Source: Kribbella solani (GTDB lineage: Bacteria; Actinomycetota; Actinomycetes; Propionibacteriales; Kribbellaceae). From it: a stretch of DNA of 64,000 bases. Below the pieces are notes generated by a model, which worked only from the letters and a program-made list of their open reading frames with translations, was not told the origin of the DNA and searched no databases. The position numbers and the translations under genes are program-made. The stretch lies in assembly GCF_014205295.1 (NCBI RefSeq), contig NZ_JACHNF010000001.1, forward strand, positions 2,170,001 to 2,234,000, written 5' to 3'. Shown piece after piece: positions 1-8,601 of this stretch. The first letter of the stretch is position 1. Every line of letters starts with the position of its first letter.

Positions 1-125
1 ACTACACGACCGCGAAGGCAACCATGCCGAAGGCACCGCAGCACGGCGCCCGCCCATCGGCGGGTGGCGCGGCCGGGCACACCGTGACGACAACCAGTCA
101 CGGCCAGTCGATCGGGGGACCGTGA
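1..125 (+). CDS. 3' end of an upstream gene (partial)
   Basis: Reading from base 3, the frame stays open to a TGA at 123-125, and its third codon positions are mostly G or C. The neighbouring open frame, which stops at 155, lacks that bias. The visible tail is about 40 residues, rich in Ala, Gly, Thr, Ser and His, and looks disordered. No function can be assigned. The gene ends 16 bases before the next start, so it may belong to the same operon as the two small paralogous genes that follow. Its low-complexity tail recalls the tail of the giant protein downstream, but the piece is too short to call them related. Confidence 0.55.
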   Translation, partial: YTTAKATMPKAPQHGARPSAGGAAGHTVTTTSHGQSIGGP

Positions 126-141
126 TGACGAAAGGGGCGGA

Positions 142-681
142 ATGGCATTCGCGGTAGCGCGGACGCGGGACGAGGCACAGCTCTACCTGGAGTTGCATCC
201 CTGCCCGGACTGCGGTTCGGACGAGGCGGACTGGGAGCAGTCACTGGTCCGGGTCAACGGCGAGCTCCACAGCCAGTACGCCGCCGTCTGTCCGGGCTGT
301 TCGGCCGAACGTGAGTACCTGTTCGGGTTGCCGGAGCACGAGACGCCGGTGCACGGCTGGCCGACCTTCGGCGGTCCGGAGCCGTCCGAGATCCTCGATG
401 CCGGGCAGTGGCTGGACGTCGCCGACCGGGCCGCGTCGGATGTACCGACGGATCCCGCCGAGGCCGGTAAGGTGCTGGCCGTCGCGTACGCGGCGGTCGT
501 CGAGGTGATCAAGTTCGTCCCGGCCGGCCGGGACGCCGTACCGGAGGACGAGTTCTGGACCCCGGAAGGGCAGGCGGTCCTGGCGGCCGAACCCGGACGG
601 TTCCGGCTCGAGCGGCTGCTGATCGCCCGCGACACGTACCAGGAGCTGGGCTCGGACATTGGCGACACAGGAGCGAGATAA
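142..681 (+). CDS. conserved hypothetical protein with N-terminal zinc-ribbon-like Cys pairs
   Basis: This gene encodes 179 residues, starting at an ATG preceded by a GAAAGGGGCGG ribosome-binding site. The N-terminal third has two Cys-x-x-Cys knuckles (CPDC near residue 21 and CPGC near 50), which suggests a small zinc-binding fold. The C-terminal half (about 85-175) is clearly related to the next gene: both share an IKF(V/L)P-x-G-x-(D/E)-x-VP core followed by (F/I)WT. There is no signal peptide or membrane segment, so the product is probably cytoplasmic. It lies 3 nt upstream of its paralogue and just before the giant gene, so a chaperone, immunity or accessory role for the giant protein is possible. 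That is inference from position only. Confidence 0.8.
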   Translation: MAFAVARTRDEAQLYLELHPCPDCGSDEADWEQSLVRVNGELHSQYAAVCPGCSAEREYLFGLPEHETPVHGWPTFGGPEPSEILDAGQWLDVADRAASDVPTDPAEAGKVLAVAYAAVVEVIKFVPAGRDAVPEDEFWTPEGQAVLAAEPGRFRLERLLIARDTYQELGSDIGDTGAR

Positions 682-684
682 CCG

Positions 685-1242
685 ATGCTGACCGCGAGGA
701 CCCTGACCGAAGCCCAGGTTTACGTGAGCCTGGTGACCGCCGCGGACCCGGACGTACCGGCGGTGCCGCCGGCCGGGCCGCAGCCGGGCGTGAACGTGAC
801 CGAAGGGCCGGAGGCCTGGACGTTCGCGTCCCAGGCCGGTGACATCACCATCCCGTACGACTCGGAGCGCGCGGCGACCACGATCGGCGCCCGGTTCGGG
901 CTCGGCAAGTCGCGGCTGATCGACGCGGCCCAGTGGGCGGTCGTGTCCGCGTCGTTCGCCCGCCGCGCGCTGGACGCCGACATGGCGTACACGGGTGCGC
1001 CCGGGCAGGACGGGTCGGCGGTGGAACTGAACTGGGAGTTCGCGGCCGACGCGGTCGCGGAGGCGATCAAGTTCCTGCCGGACGGCGCCGACGAGGTGCC
1101 GGACACGGAGATCTGGACCGAGTACGGCCGGCAGGCGAAGGCCCGGCACCCGCACCTGGTCAGCCGGGCCAAGCTGTACGACGACCTCGAGTACTACCGC
1201 GGCACGCTGGAAGATTTCCGCGCCTTGTACAAGCGATCCTGA
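685..1242 (+). CDS. conserved hypothetical protein, paralogue of the preceding gene
   Basis: This gene encodes 185 residues and begins 3 nt after the previous stop, so the two genes are almost certainly co-transcribed. The C-terminal half repeats the partner's domain, including an AIKFLPDGADEVPD segment near 130 and an EIWTEYGR segment after it. The N-terminal half lacks the two Cys-x-x-Cys knuckles and looks like a different small domain rich in beta-type residues. There is no signal peptide or transmembrane helix. The family is not recognised. A 140-bp AT-richer gap with an inverted repeat separates it from the giant gene on the same strand. Two paralogues in front of one very large protein suggests paired partners or inhibitors, which is untested. 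Confidence 0.8.
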   Translation: MLTARTLTEAQVYVSLVTAADPDVPAVPPAGPQPGVNVTEGPEAWTFASQAGDITIPYDSERAATTIGARFGLGKSRLIDAAQWAVVSASFARRALDADMAYTGAPGQDGSAVELNWEFAADAVAEAIKFLPDGADEVPDTEIWTEYGRQAKARHPHLVSRAKLYDDLEYYRGTLEDFRALYKRS

Positions 1243-1268
1243 TGTGAGAAACGGCACCGGCGATTGTT

Positions 1269-1308
1269 AACTCTTCTACTGAGATTTGTAGCGAAATATC
1301 GAAGAGTT
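1269..1308 (+). promoter_or_regulatory. AT-rich inverted repeat upstream of the giant gene
   Basis: Perfect 8-bp arms, AACTCTTC at 1269-1276 and GAAGAGTT at 1301-1308, flank a 24-base AT-rich spacer. The stretch around 1262-1316 is far more AT-rich than its surroundings. It lies between the paralogue pair and the TTG start at 1383. It may be a promoter with an operator, or a stem-loop controlling read-through. No clear -35/-10 pair could be assigned. Confidence 0.45.
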
Positions 1309-1382
1309 GATTGCTAATGTCCCCGTCCACAGCAGCCGGTGACCGTTCGGTGGTGCCGGCGTGACGGACGGGGAGTACTGCC

Positions 1383-4300
1383 TTGGTATCTGCGGCGGCA
1401 GCCTCCCGCGCGCGGGCGCGGGAGGCGCTCGGGGCGGCGCTCGGACTGCTGGCGCCGGAGGCAATCGCGCTTCGCGATGGCTCGCTCCGCCTCTCGCACT
1501 CCAGCGAACGCCTCGCCGGTAAGACCCTCCGCAGGCTGGAACGCCGCCTGACCCGGCGCGCCGCGGGTTCTGCTGACACTGACGACCGGCTGGTCGGGGA
1601 GGCGGTCGCATTCCTGGGCGCGGAGCTGAGCCGTGCTCGCGGCGGCTCCCCTGCCGACGGCGCGACCGCCGCGCTGGACACGCTGCTGGACCTCCCGAGC
1701 CTCCCGGAGCTCCGCCGCGCCGAAGCCGAGGTGCTGTTGGAGAACGTCCTCGGCGGCAACCCACTGACCACCGACGCCGACCTCCAACGCCTCACGAACG
1801 CCCGAGGCCGCCGCCCCGGCACCCACCGGCCGTACACCGCGGACCTGCTGGCCACCGCACACTCGCTCGCCCGGGAGGGCGTCCGCGCCGCGGACCGCAT
1901 CCCCGTACCCACCCCCGCGCCGATCCGCGATACCGAACTCCCGAGCGAATCCTCCTCGCCGCGGTTCGGCTCCCGGCGGCAGGCTTACCGGGCGGCCCGC
2001 GAACGCCGGGCCGAGGAGCAGTACGCCCAGTTCCGTGAGCTGAGCCGCGAATGGCACGAGGTACGGGCCGGCCTGCCCGGACGCCAGGTCGCGGCCATCG
2101 AGCAGGAGCTCGCGAGCCTGTCCCGCGCGATCCGTCGCGGCGGTCACCCGGCTCCGAGCCTCCCGGGTGCCGATCAGGTCCACCCCACATCCCAGGAACA
2201 GACGCCGGTCGGCGCGGAGGCGCAAGATCGCGTGCCCTCCGCGGCCGAGGCGCGGAGTCACGGCCGGTTAGGTCTGCTGGTCGGTCAGCTGGAGGCGGCG
2301 GCCGCGGATCATGCGCAGCGGGCCGAGGTGCGGACTGCCAGCGCGGCAGCGGCTCGGGGGCAGGCGGCTGGGCTGTTCGAGGAGGCGGACCGTCAGGGCG
2401 CTATGAAGGACGGCGCCGCGGGTGAGCGGGCGCGGCGGCTTCGGGTACGGGCGGTGGCGCGCGTTCGCGTTGCCGAGCGCCATACCGAGATTGCCGCCGC
2501 GTGTACCACCGCCGCCGAGCTGGCTCGCGCGGCCGCTGCCGCCTGCCAAACAGGGGACCAGACCGCCCAAGGCCAAAATTTCGGGGCGGTCGTTGAAGCG
2601 ATTCAAGCGTACGAGCGAGCAAGCGCCGCGACCCTCCCGGCGGCGGATCTGCAGCACAACGGGCTGCCGTCCGGTCGCCTACCCCACCTCAGCGCGCTGT
2701 GCGGGCAACTGAACGCCGCGCTGGCGCAGCGCAAGGTGGCCTTCCAGTTCACCCCGGACGTACTGCACCGGACGTTGCGTGGTGAGAGCCGGCGGATGCT
2801 GTCGCCGGACGGCATCATCCTGACGATCGGCAACGACCCGCGCGCGAACGTCGACAAACTCGTCCAGATCCAGCTGCAACTCGACGTCGGTGAGCTGCAC
2901 GAAGTGCTCGACAGTCCGCTCGTGTTCGACGAAGCGCAGGTCGGCCAGGTGGTTCAGGGCGGTTTCAGCGTCACCACCGCCTCGGCGCGGAACCTCGGCT
3001 CGTCCACCGACACCAGCCTGCGCGTACTCACCAACGCCCTGCCCGACGACAGCAAACTGAAGGCCGCGGCCGCGATCGTCTCCCCCGGCATCGAGGTCGG
3101 CGCCGGGCGTGGGCGTACGGTCAGCGGCGGCGCGACCGAGTACGCGCAAACCGGCGCGGTGGAAGCGCTCCGCGGCGAGTTCCTGCGCTACCGCTCGACC
3201 CGGCCGCGCTGGAACTGGCGGATCCGCGAATCGCCGACCGCCGAGTGGTCCGAACCCCACGTCGTCGACACGGGTACGGATCGCGACCGGACGACGCTCG
3301 AGCTCGGGTACATCCACACGTACACCGTGCCGCCGCCGGCCGAGACGGTCGACCTGAAGCGGCTCGGGCTGTCCGCCGAACGCAACCCGCGGATGCCGGA
3401 GGGGATGGCGACGCGGGTCGACGGCCTCGAGGAACTGTGCGACCAGGCCGTCAGGGAGCTGGATCGGCGGCTCGGCTCGCTGGATCGCGTCGGGCACGAC
3501 CGGGTCCGGAGCCTGATCGTCGAGGACGGCACGATCCGGCTGGACGAGACGACCCGGCCGGGTGGGGTGTGGCGGCTGATCACGAACGGCGGCCGGCCGG
3601 TGGCTTGGGCGCAGCTGGAGACGGTCGCCGATATCGACGCGGCCGAGCTGACGAGCGACAGCTCACCGGACCACAAACTGGAGCTGTGGCGGGTCGGCAA
3701 CTCGGGTGCGTCCGGCAGTCAGTCGTTCAGCAAGTCCCGATCCATCGGCGTCAACGCCACCTATGCCGGAACGGCGATGTCGAACCTCGGATCGACCACC
3801 GCTGACCTCAGCCCGGGCGTACGCGCCGGGCGGAGCACCAGTCAGCAGGACGCCGCGTCGACCGCCGATCTCGGTAGTCGTTGGAGCACCCAACGGATCG
3901 CGCCGACCGTCGGCGTGAAGGTGCCGCTGCGGCACAAGGTCACCATGCACCGGCTCGATCGGCCCGAGTCGTTCTCGGCCGACGGTGCCGGCGACGCCTG
4001 GCTCCGGCTGGCCGAGCGCGAGGCGTTCCGATACGGCCTGCCGGTACCGGCGGCGGCGCTCGTCCGCGACCCGAACGGCGAACCGAAGCGCGGCGCCGAC
4101 GGCCGGTTGCTGCTGCGCGGCGATCCGCAGCCGCTGGAGGTACCGCTGCGGCTGCCGACCTGGCTGGGCTCCGGGCCGGGTCAGTTGCGGGGCGCCGGTC
4201 CGGCGATGATCCGCGAGCTGACCGGTGCCGATGAGGCCTTGCGCGGCTTCCTGCAGCATCTGTCCGACGAAAACCTGATCCCGCCGCTCGACGCCGACGG

Positions 4301-7300
4301 CAATCCGGTGCCGTCGGCACTCGCGGGCGAGGACCCGGCAGTGATCCTGAGCCGGACCGAGAACTGGGAACGCGCCTGCCAGCAGATCGCCAAACATCGG
4401 CTGGAGACCGGGTACGACCATGCCGCGCAGGACCGGCTGACGTTCCAGCTGACCGAGCACCGGACCGGGTACCCACCCCGGATCCGGTCCTTCCAGCTCA
4501 ACCTCGAACAGCACTTCGACCGGGCCACCGCGCTCGGCGCGGCCGACAGCGACATGGTCGTCAACGTCGACATCGGCGTGAGTACGTCCGGCCGGTCCGG
4601 CAGCCAGTCGCAGAGCCTGCCGTGGTGGGCGAAGCTGAAACTGAGCAACGCACCGGCCGCGGGTCAGGCCGGGAGTACACCGAACGCGGGTGCGACGGTC
4701 GGCCGGACCTCGCGCGGCCGGACTCTGGGCTGGTCGGCCAGCCGCGGGGCGTACCGGATGACGGTGGCCGAGTCGAGTTCACCGGTCGCGGTGTTCGACA
4801 TTCCGCACACGATCACGATCAGCGAGCTGACGTCGAAGGGTGCCTCGGTGCCGATCGCGTCGTCGGAAGGCAGCGCGCAGGTCTGGCTGGACAGCGAGTT
4901 CTGCGCCCGGCCGGAGCCGGCCGAGCTCGCGCTGCGCGGGCGGGTCGCTCCGAAGGTGATGGACACGGCGACGATCCACCACGTCGACGCCCGGGATCCG
5001 ATCAAGAAGCTGACCGAGGCCATTCCGGACCTGCGGCGTGGGGACAGCTCCGCGCTGCATCACCTCAGCGCGTTCCTGGCGCCGCGGAACCTGATCGGCC
5101 GGCCGGAGCTGCTGACGTCGGAGTACCGGACCGCGCTGGCGGTCGGGAACGCGCCGTCCGATCCGCTGGAGACGATCCGGCAACGCGGCTTCGTGCCACG
5201 CCAGACCACGCTCAATGTCACGACCCGGGTGGAGAACCTCCGGTACGTCGGCAGCGGGCAACCGATCCTGGCCGAGCTCAACCTGACGCTGGCGTCCACC
5301 GGAAGTTCGTCGGGGACGTCCAGTGGCGTGACCGGCGGGGTCAGCGGCGGCTCCGGCTCGGCCGCGGCCGACGGGCATTCGTGGGCGGCGGCGCTCGGAT
5401 TGACCCGGTCGAAGTCGGTTTCGTCGAGCGAGTCCCAGACCGCGAGTACGGCAGTCGAGCGGACGCTGATGCGGGACGGACGGCACTACCAGTTCTGCGG
5501 CGACCTCGTCTTGGAGGCGCAGCTCCGTTCCGGCGGCGCGGCTCCGCAAGCGATCCCGTTGGAGACCGGTGCCGTCGTACTCACGCTCCCGGAGCGCGAT
5601 GCCCTGCGCTCGTACGGACGGCGGGAGCTCGACCTTCCGCTGCATCAGGTGTCCGACGCTGTTGAACGGATGCGGAACGGCAACCTGGTACTCCCCCGGC
5701 GTACGACGGTCGCGCTGCTGCGCCGGTATCAGTCCGAGCAGGGCAGAGCGCACGCCGACGAAGTACTGACGAACCTGGCCCACGAGGCAACCGGCCGCTC
5801 CGGACAGGTCTTCGGGCCGCTCGACCAGCGCCTGAACAGCGCACTGGCCGAGGCCGAGGCGCTGGCCCGGCAGCGGATCGAACCGCAACTCCCCCGGCAC
5901 TACGAACGGATGCTCGGTCGCGCCCAGGTCGACTGGGCTTCGCTGCAGGACCAGGACGGCAACGACACGGACATGTTCCCCGAGGCGTGCATCGCGCTGG
6001 CGCAGCACGCCCCCGAGGCGCTTGACGACCCGGTCCTGCTGAACGCGCTCCGCGGTGACCTTTCCGGTACGCGGTCGCGCAACACGATGGACGACATGCT
6101 CGATCCGCGCGGTTTCGTCCGTGAGTTCCCGGTGCAGCTGGGGATGACCACGCGGAACGTCCGGGTTCGCGTCCGGCTGAGGTTCGTCGGGCCGCCGAGC
6201 ACCGAGCCGGACGGTGCGACCGGTCAGAGCGGCAACGGCTTCGGGCTCGTCCAGTTGTGGAACTCGCGCGATCGTTCGCGGAGCGCCACCGAAGGCACTT
6301 CGTACGGTGGCACGCTCGACATCTCCGGCACCGGCGGAGCGTCCGTCTCAGGCTCGGCCGGTGCCGAACTGGGTACGTCGACGACCGCCGCGAGCAGCGA
6401 GATCAACTTCCGGATCAACACCGGACTGGCGGTCGCCACGGCTCGCGTCGAGCGCGACTTCGAGCTCATCATCGAGGTCGAGGACTCGGCGGCTCCTGGC
6501 GGTCCGCCGTCCGACAAGCGCGGGGTCACCCGGCGGGTGTCGACCGGGCGGATGAGTTTGGCCGTGGCGGAGTCGGTGCTCGACTCGGTACCGCCCGCGC
6601 CGGAAATCGACGCCCCGGACCACCGCGCGCCGGAGCTGCCCGACGGCAACTACCTGGTCGAAAGCACCCAGCCGTACCGGACCGGCGACGCGGAGGAGAA
6701 CACGCTGGTGACGGCCGCCGCCACGTTGCTCGGGAAGAAGCAAGCGCTGACCGCGGCGGGCGTTCAGCGACATCTCACCACGCTGGAGTCGGCGCTCGGC
6801 GCGGCGAACCGGATGGTGACCTTCCCGGAAATGGTCAGCGAGTCAGGGTACGAACTGGTGCCGATGGCAATTCCGGACCAGACCTCGCGGGTCGTCGTGA
6901 CCACGGTCAAGGCCGAGGTGTCAGGACTCGAGCTCGTCTCGGACCCTAAGGAAGGCGCGACCACGCAGCTGGGTGAGAACACGCGTCAGCTGCTGATCAG
7001 CCAGCTGACCGCGCGGAGCAACAAGGTGCTGCCCGGCTCACGTACCGTCGGTGGCACGACGCCCGGTGGTGAGTTCAGCGCGAACGTCACGGCGAGCCGG
7101 ATGGTCAGCGACCAGGACACCGGCACGGTCGGCGCGCGGCACGAGACGGGCGTGTACGAGTCGGGCGAGGTCGTCACGGTCAAGGTGGACGTCGCCTATC
7201 ACCTGACCTCCGAGCGGCTCCGGATCACCCGGCGCAACCGGCCGAAGCTCGAATGGTCCGAGACGGTACCGAACGCGGCGGCCGGCGAGACGTACCTGAC

Positions 7301-7829
7301 GATGTTCCGGCACGAGTACGACGCGATGCGAGCGCAGATGGAGGCCGACCGCGCCCCCGAACGGCCGGCCGGGCGGGTGCGTACCGTGCAGGTGAATGTC
7401 GTTGGTGACCAGGACCATCCGTACCAGCCGCTGGTCGATGCACTCGCGCAGGCCCGGCGGGATCACGTGAACGTCCGGCTGACGGTGCGCGCACCGGAAG
7501 GCGGGCGGACCACGTACGTCGCGCGACCGGACGGGACGATGACGAGTCGGGGCGACGGTGGTTTCGCGGCCGCCTTCGCGACGCTGCACCCGCACCTCGC
7601 GGTGCTCGCCGAGGGACGGGTCGACCTGCGCGCGCTGCATGCGGCCGGCGCCGGGTCGCGACGGTTCACCGGCACGGTCGTCGACGCCCTGCAGCAGCAC
7701 GGCATCCCGGCGTCCGCCCTCGCCGAAACCGACTCCCGGATGGGCAGATCCCACACCGGCGAAGACACCCCCAAAACCCCCGCCCGCCGAGGCCACACCG
7801 CCAACCCAGCCAACGGCATGACGATCTGA
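1383..7829 (+). CDS. giant modular protein with six Ser/Gly/Thr-rich beta-type modules
   Basis: The product has 2148 residues. The start is TTG at 1383: GGGAG lies 7 nt upstream, and an in-frame stop at 1362 leaves no earlier choice. Residues 1-450 are Ala/Arg/Glu-rich and predicted helical or coiled coil. From about 450 onward, beta-rich sequence alternates with at least six low-complexity Ser/Gly/Thr stretches, near residues 526-592, 773-836, 1064-1126, 1303-1361, 1624-1676 and 1861-1922. Each stretch is followed by a strongly beta-like segment, with a period of about 240-320 residues. Residues from about 2000 to 2110 form a separate globular-looking domain, and the tail is disordered. There is no signal peptide or membrane helix. 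The Ser/Thr-rich hairpins resemble those of aerolysin/MTX-type pore formers, and giant repeat proteins of this style occur in streptomycetes. No catalytic domain is recognised, so function is open: secreted toxin, adhesin or scaffold. Confidence 0.85.
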   Translation: MVSAAAASRARAREALGAALGLLAPEAIALRDGSLRLSHSSERLAGKTLRRLERRLTRRAAGSADTDDRLVGEAVAFLGAELSRARGGSPADGATAALDTLLDLPSLPELRRAEAEVLLENVLGGNPLTTDADLQRLTNARGRRPGTHRPYTADLLATAHSLAREGVRAADRIPVPTPAPIRDTELPSESSSPRFGSRRQAYRAARERRAEEQYAQFRELSREWHEVRAGLPGRQVAAIEQELASLSRAIRRGGHPAPSLPGADQVHPTSQEQTPVGAEAQDRVPSAAEARSHGRLGLLVGQLEAAAADHAQRAEVRTASAAAARGQAAGLFEEADRQGAMKDGAAGERARRLRVRAVARVRVAERHTEIAAACTTAAELARAAAAACQTGDQTAQGQNFGAVVEAIQAYERASAATLPAADLQHNGLPSGRLPHLSALCGQLNAALAQRKVAFQFTPDVLHRTLRGESRRMLSPDGIILTIGNDPRANVDKLVQIQLQLDVGELHEVLDSPLVFDEAQVGQVVQGGFSVTTASARNLGSSTDTSLRVLTNALPDDSKLKAAAAIVSPGIEVGAGRGRTVSGGATEYAQTGAVEALRGEFLRYRSTRPRWNWRIRESPTAEWSEPHVVDTGTDRDRTTLELGYIHTYTVPPPAETVDLKRLGLSAERNPRMPEGMATRVDGLEELCDQAVRELDRRLGSLDRVGHDRVRSLIVEDGTIRLDETTRPGGVWRLITNGGRPVAWAQLETVADIDAAELTSDSSPDHKLELWRVGNSGASGSQSFSKSRSIGVNATYAGTAMSNLGSTTADLSPGVRAGRSTSQQDAASTADLGSRWSTQRIAPTVGVKVPLRHKVTMHRLDRPESFSADGAGDAWLRLAEREAFRYGLPVPAAALVRDPNGEPKRGADGRLLLRGDPQPLEVPLRLPTWLGSGPGQLRGAGPAMIRELTGADEALRGFLQHLSDENLIPPLDADGNPVPSALAGEDPAVILSRTENWERACQQIAKHRLETGYDHAAQDRLTFQLTEHRTGYPPRIRSFQLNLEQHFDRATALGAADSDMVVNVDIGVSTSGRSGSQSQSLPWWAKLKLSNAPAAGQAGSTPNAGATVGRTSRGRTLGWSASRGAYRMTVAESSSPVAVFDIPHTITISELTSKGASVPIASSEGSAQVWLDSEFCARPEPAELALRGRVAPKVMDTATIHHVDARDPIKKLTEAIPDLRRGDSSALHHLSAFLAPRNLIGRPELLTSEYRTALAVGNAPSDPLETIRQRGFVPRQTTLNVTTRVENLRYVGSGQPILAELNLTLASTGSSSGTSSGVTGGVSGGSGSAAADGHSWAAALGLTRSKSVSSSESQTASTAVERTLMRDGRHYQFCGDLVLEAQLRSGGAAPQAIPLETGAVVLTLPERDALRSYGRRELDLPLHQVSDAVERMRNGNLVLPRRTTVALLRRYQSEQGRAHADEVLTNLAHEATGRSGQVFGPLDQRLNSALAEAEALARQRIEPQLPRHYERMLGRAQVDWASLQDQDGNDTDMFPEACIALAQHAPEALDDPVLLNALRGDLSGTRSRNTMDDMLDPRGFVREFPVQLGMTTRNVRVRVRLRFVGPPSTEPDGATGQSGNGFGLVQLWNSRDRSRSATEGTSYGGTLDISGTGGASVSGSAGAELGTSTTAASSEINFRINTGLAVATARVERDFELIIEVEDSAAPGGPPSDKRGVTRRVSTGRMSLAVAESVLDSVPPAPEIDAPDHRAPELPDGNYLVESTQPYRTGDAEENTLVTAAATLLGKKQALTAAGVQRHLTTLESALGAANRMVTFPEMVSESGYELVPMAIPDQTSRVVVTTVKAEVSGLELVSDPKEGATTQLGENTRQLLISQLTARSNKVLPGSRTVGGTTPGGEFSANVTASRMVSDQDTGTVGARHETGVYESGEVVTVKVDVAYHLTSERLRITRRNRPKLEWSETVPNAAAGETYLTMFRHEYDAMRAQMEADRAPERPAGRVRTVQVNVVGDQDHPYQPLVDALAQARRDHVNVRLTVRAPEGGRTTYVARPDGTMTSRGDGGFAAAFATLHPHLAVLAEGRVDLRALHAAGAGSRRFTGTVVDALQQHGIPASALAETDSRMGRSHTGEDTPKTPARRGHTANPANGMTI

Positions 7830-7886
7830 CCACCGCGCGCCCACCTGCAACTCATCCGCCCGCCCAACTCACCTGGACGCGCCGAC

Positions 7887-7963
7887 GGCCGAACCCTCCA
7901 CTCGCGGGGGCATCCCCTGAGATGCAGGGTTGCCCCCTCGAATATTCAGGGGGCAACCCTCCC
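7887..7963 (+). repeat. 78-bp intergenic repeat element, copy 1, with terminator-like hairpin
   Basis: The element begins with GGCCGAACCCTCC (7887-7899), continues with GGCATCCCCTGA, and ends in a perfect 13-bp hairpin: AGGGTTGCCCCCT at 7926-7938 and AGGGGGCAACCCT at 7948-7960 around a 9-base loop containing GAATATTC. A second copy lies in opposite orientation at 17813-17890 with all three blocks conserved. This copy sits between the convergent giant gene and the acVLRF1 gene and could act as a bidirectional terminator. Confidence 0.8.
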
Positions 7964-7983
7964 GTTGAGCGGGCAAGCTCGAC

Positions 7984-8601
7984 CTACTCCGGCTGGTCGA
8001 CCGTGATGCGGATGGCCAGCGCGTCGACGCCGGCCTGTTCGAGTACCTTCTGCTTCGGGTCGGCCACGCCGAGGAACGGCGGCCGCACCAACCCAGCCAG
8101 CTCCGTCAGCCGGGGATCCTCCAGCACGGTGTCGATCGCCCGCCGATCACCCCCACAAACGACCACATCCAGCCGCGCCGGCGCCAGCACCCGTACGGCC
8201 ACCTCGGTAGCCGCCGCGAACGCCTCCCGAGCCTGATTGTCCCGCCGCCGCGCATACCGCTGCTGCGACCACCCACCGGCCTTGGTAGTCCCCTGCACAT
8301 GCCGAGACCCAACCTTCGAGTCCAGAAGCTTGCCCCCAGCAAACACCCCGGCCCCGTACCCCCCACGCCGAACCAGCAAAACCCCCACCCGCCGCTCAAC
8401 CAACACATGCGCGACCAGCCCGTCCCGCGAAAGCACCACCAGAGGCCCGAACGGCACACTCACAACAGCAGTAGCCCCATCCGCGGCCACCGCGGTCAGG
8501 CTCGCCGGCTGCACCTCGTACCGGACCGCCCCGTGCCGCTCGCCGAACCCGGTCAGCCACCTGTCCAACCGGGCCGGTGCGACCGAGACGATCCTGGTCA
8601 C
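7984..8601 (-). CDS. acVLRF1-family peptidyl-tRNA hydrolase (Vms1/eRF1-like)
   Basis: The 205-residue product belongs to the actinobacterial Vms1-like release-factor family, which is thought to free nascent chains from stalled or split ribosomes by hydrolysing peptidyl-tRNA. The diagnostic segment GTTKAGGWSQQRYARRR occupies residues 104-120. Its Gly-Gly and Gln residues correspond to the catalytic loop of eRF1/Vms1-type factors. The GTG start overlaps the stop of the sufT-like gene by 4 nt (GTGA), so it is the last gene of the long SUF transcript. There is no membrane segment, so the protein should act in the cytoplasm on ribosomes. The family call rests on the motif and length. Coupling to Fe-S assembly genes is seen here, but its meaning is unknown. 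Confidence 0.8.
   Translation of the reverse strand: MTRIVSVAPARLDRWLTGFGERHGAVRYEVQPASLTAVAADGATAVVSVPFGPLVVLSRDGLVAHVLVERRVGVLLVRRGGYGAGVFAGGKLLDSKVGSRHVQGTTKAGGWSQQRYARRRDNQAREAFAAATEVAVRVLAPARLDVVVCGGDRRAIDTVLEDPRLTELAGLVRPPFLGVADPKQKVLEQAGVDALAIRITVDQPE

Noticed and set aside
2..157. Alternative frame of the upstream partial gene, ending at 157
   Set aside because: Third codon positions are less GC-rich than in the frame ending at 125, and it would overlap the next gene start.
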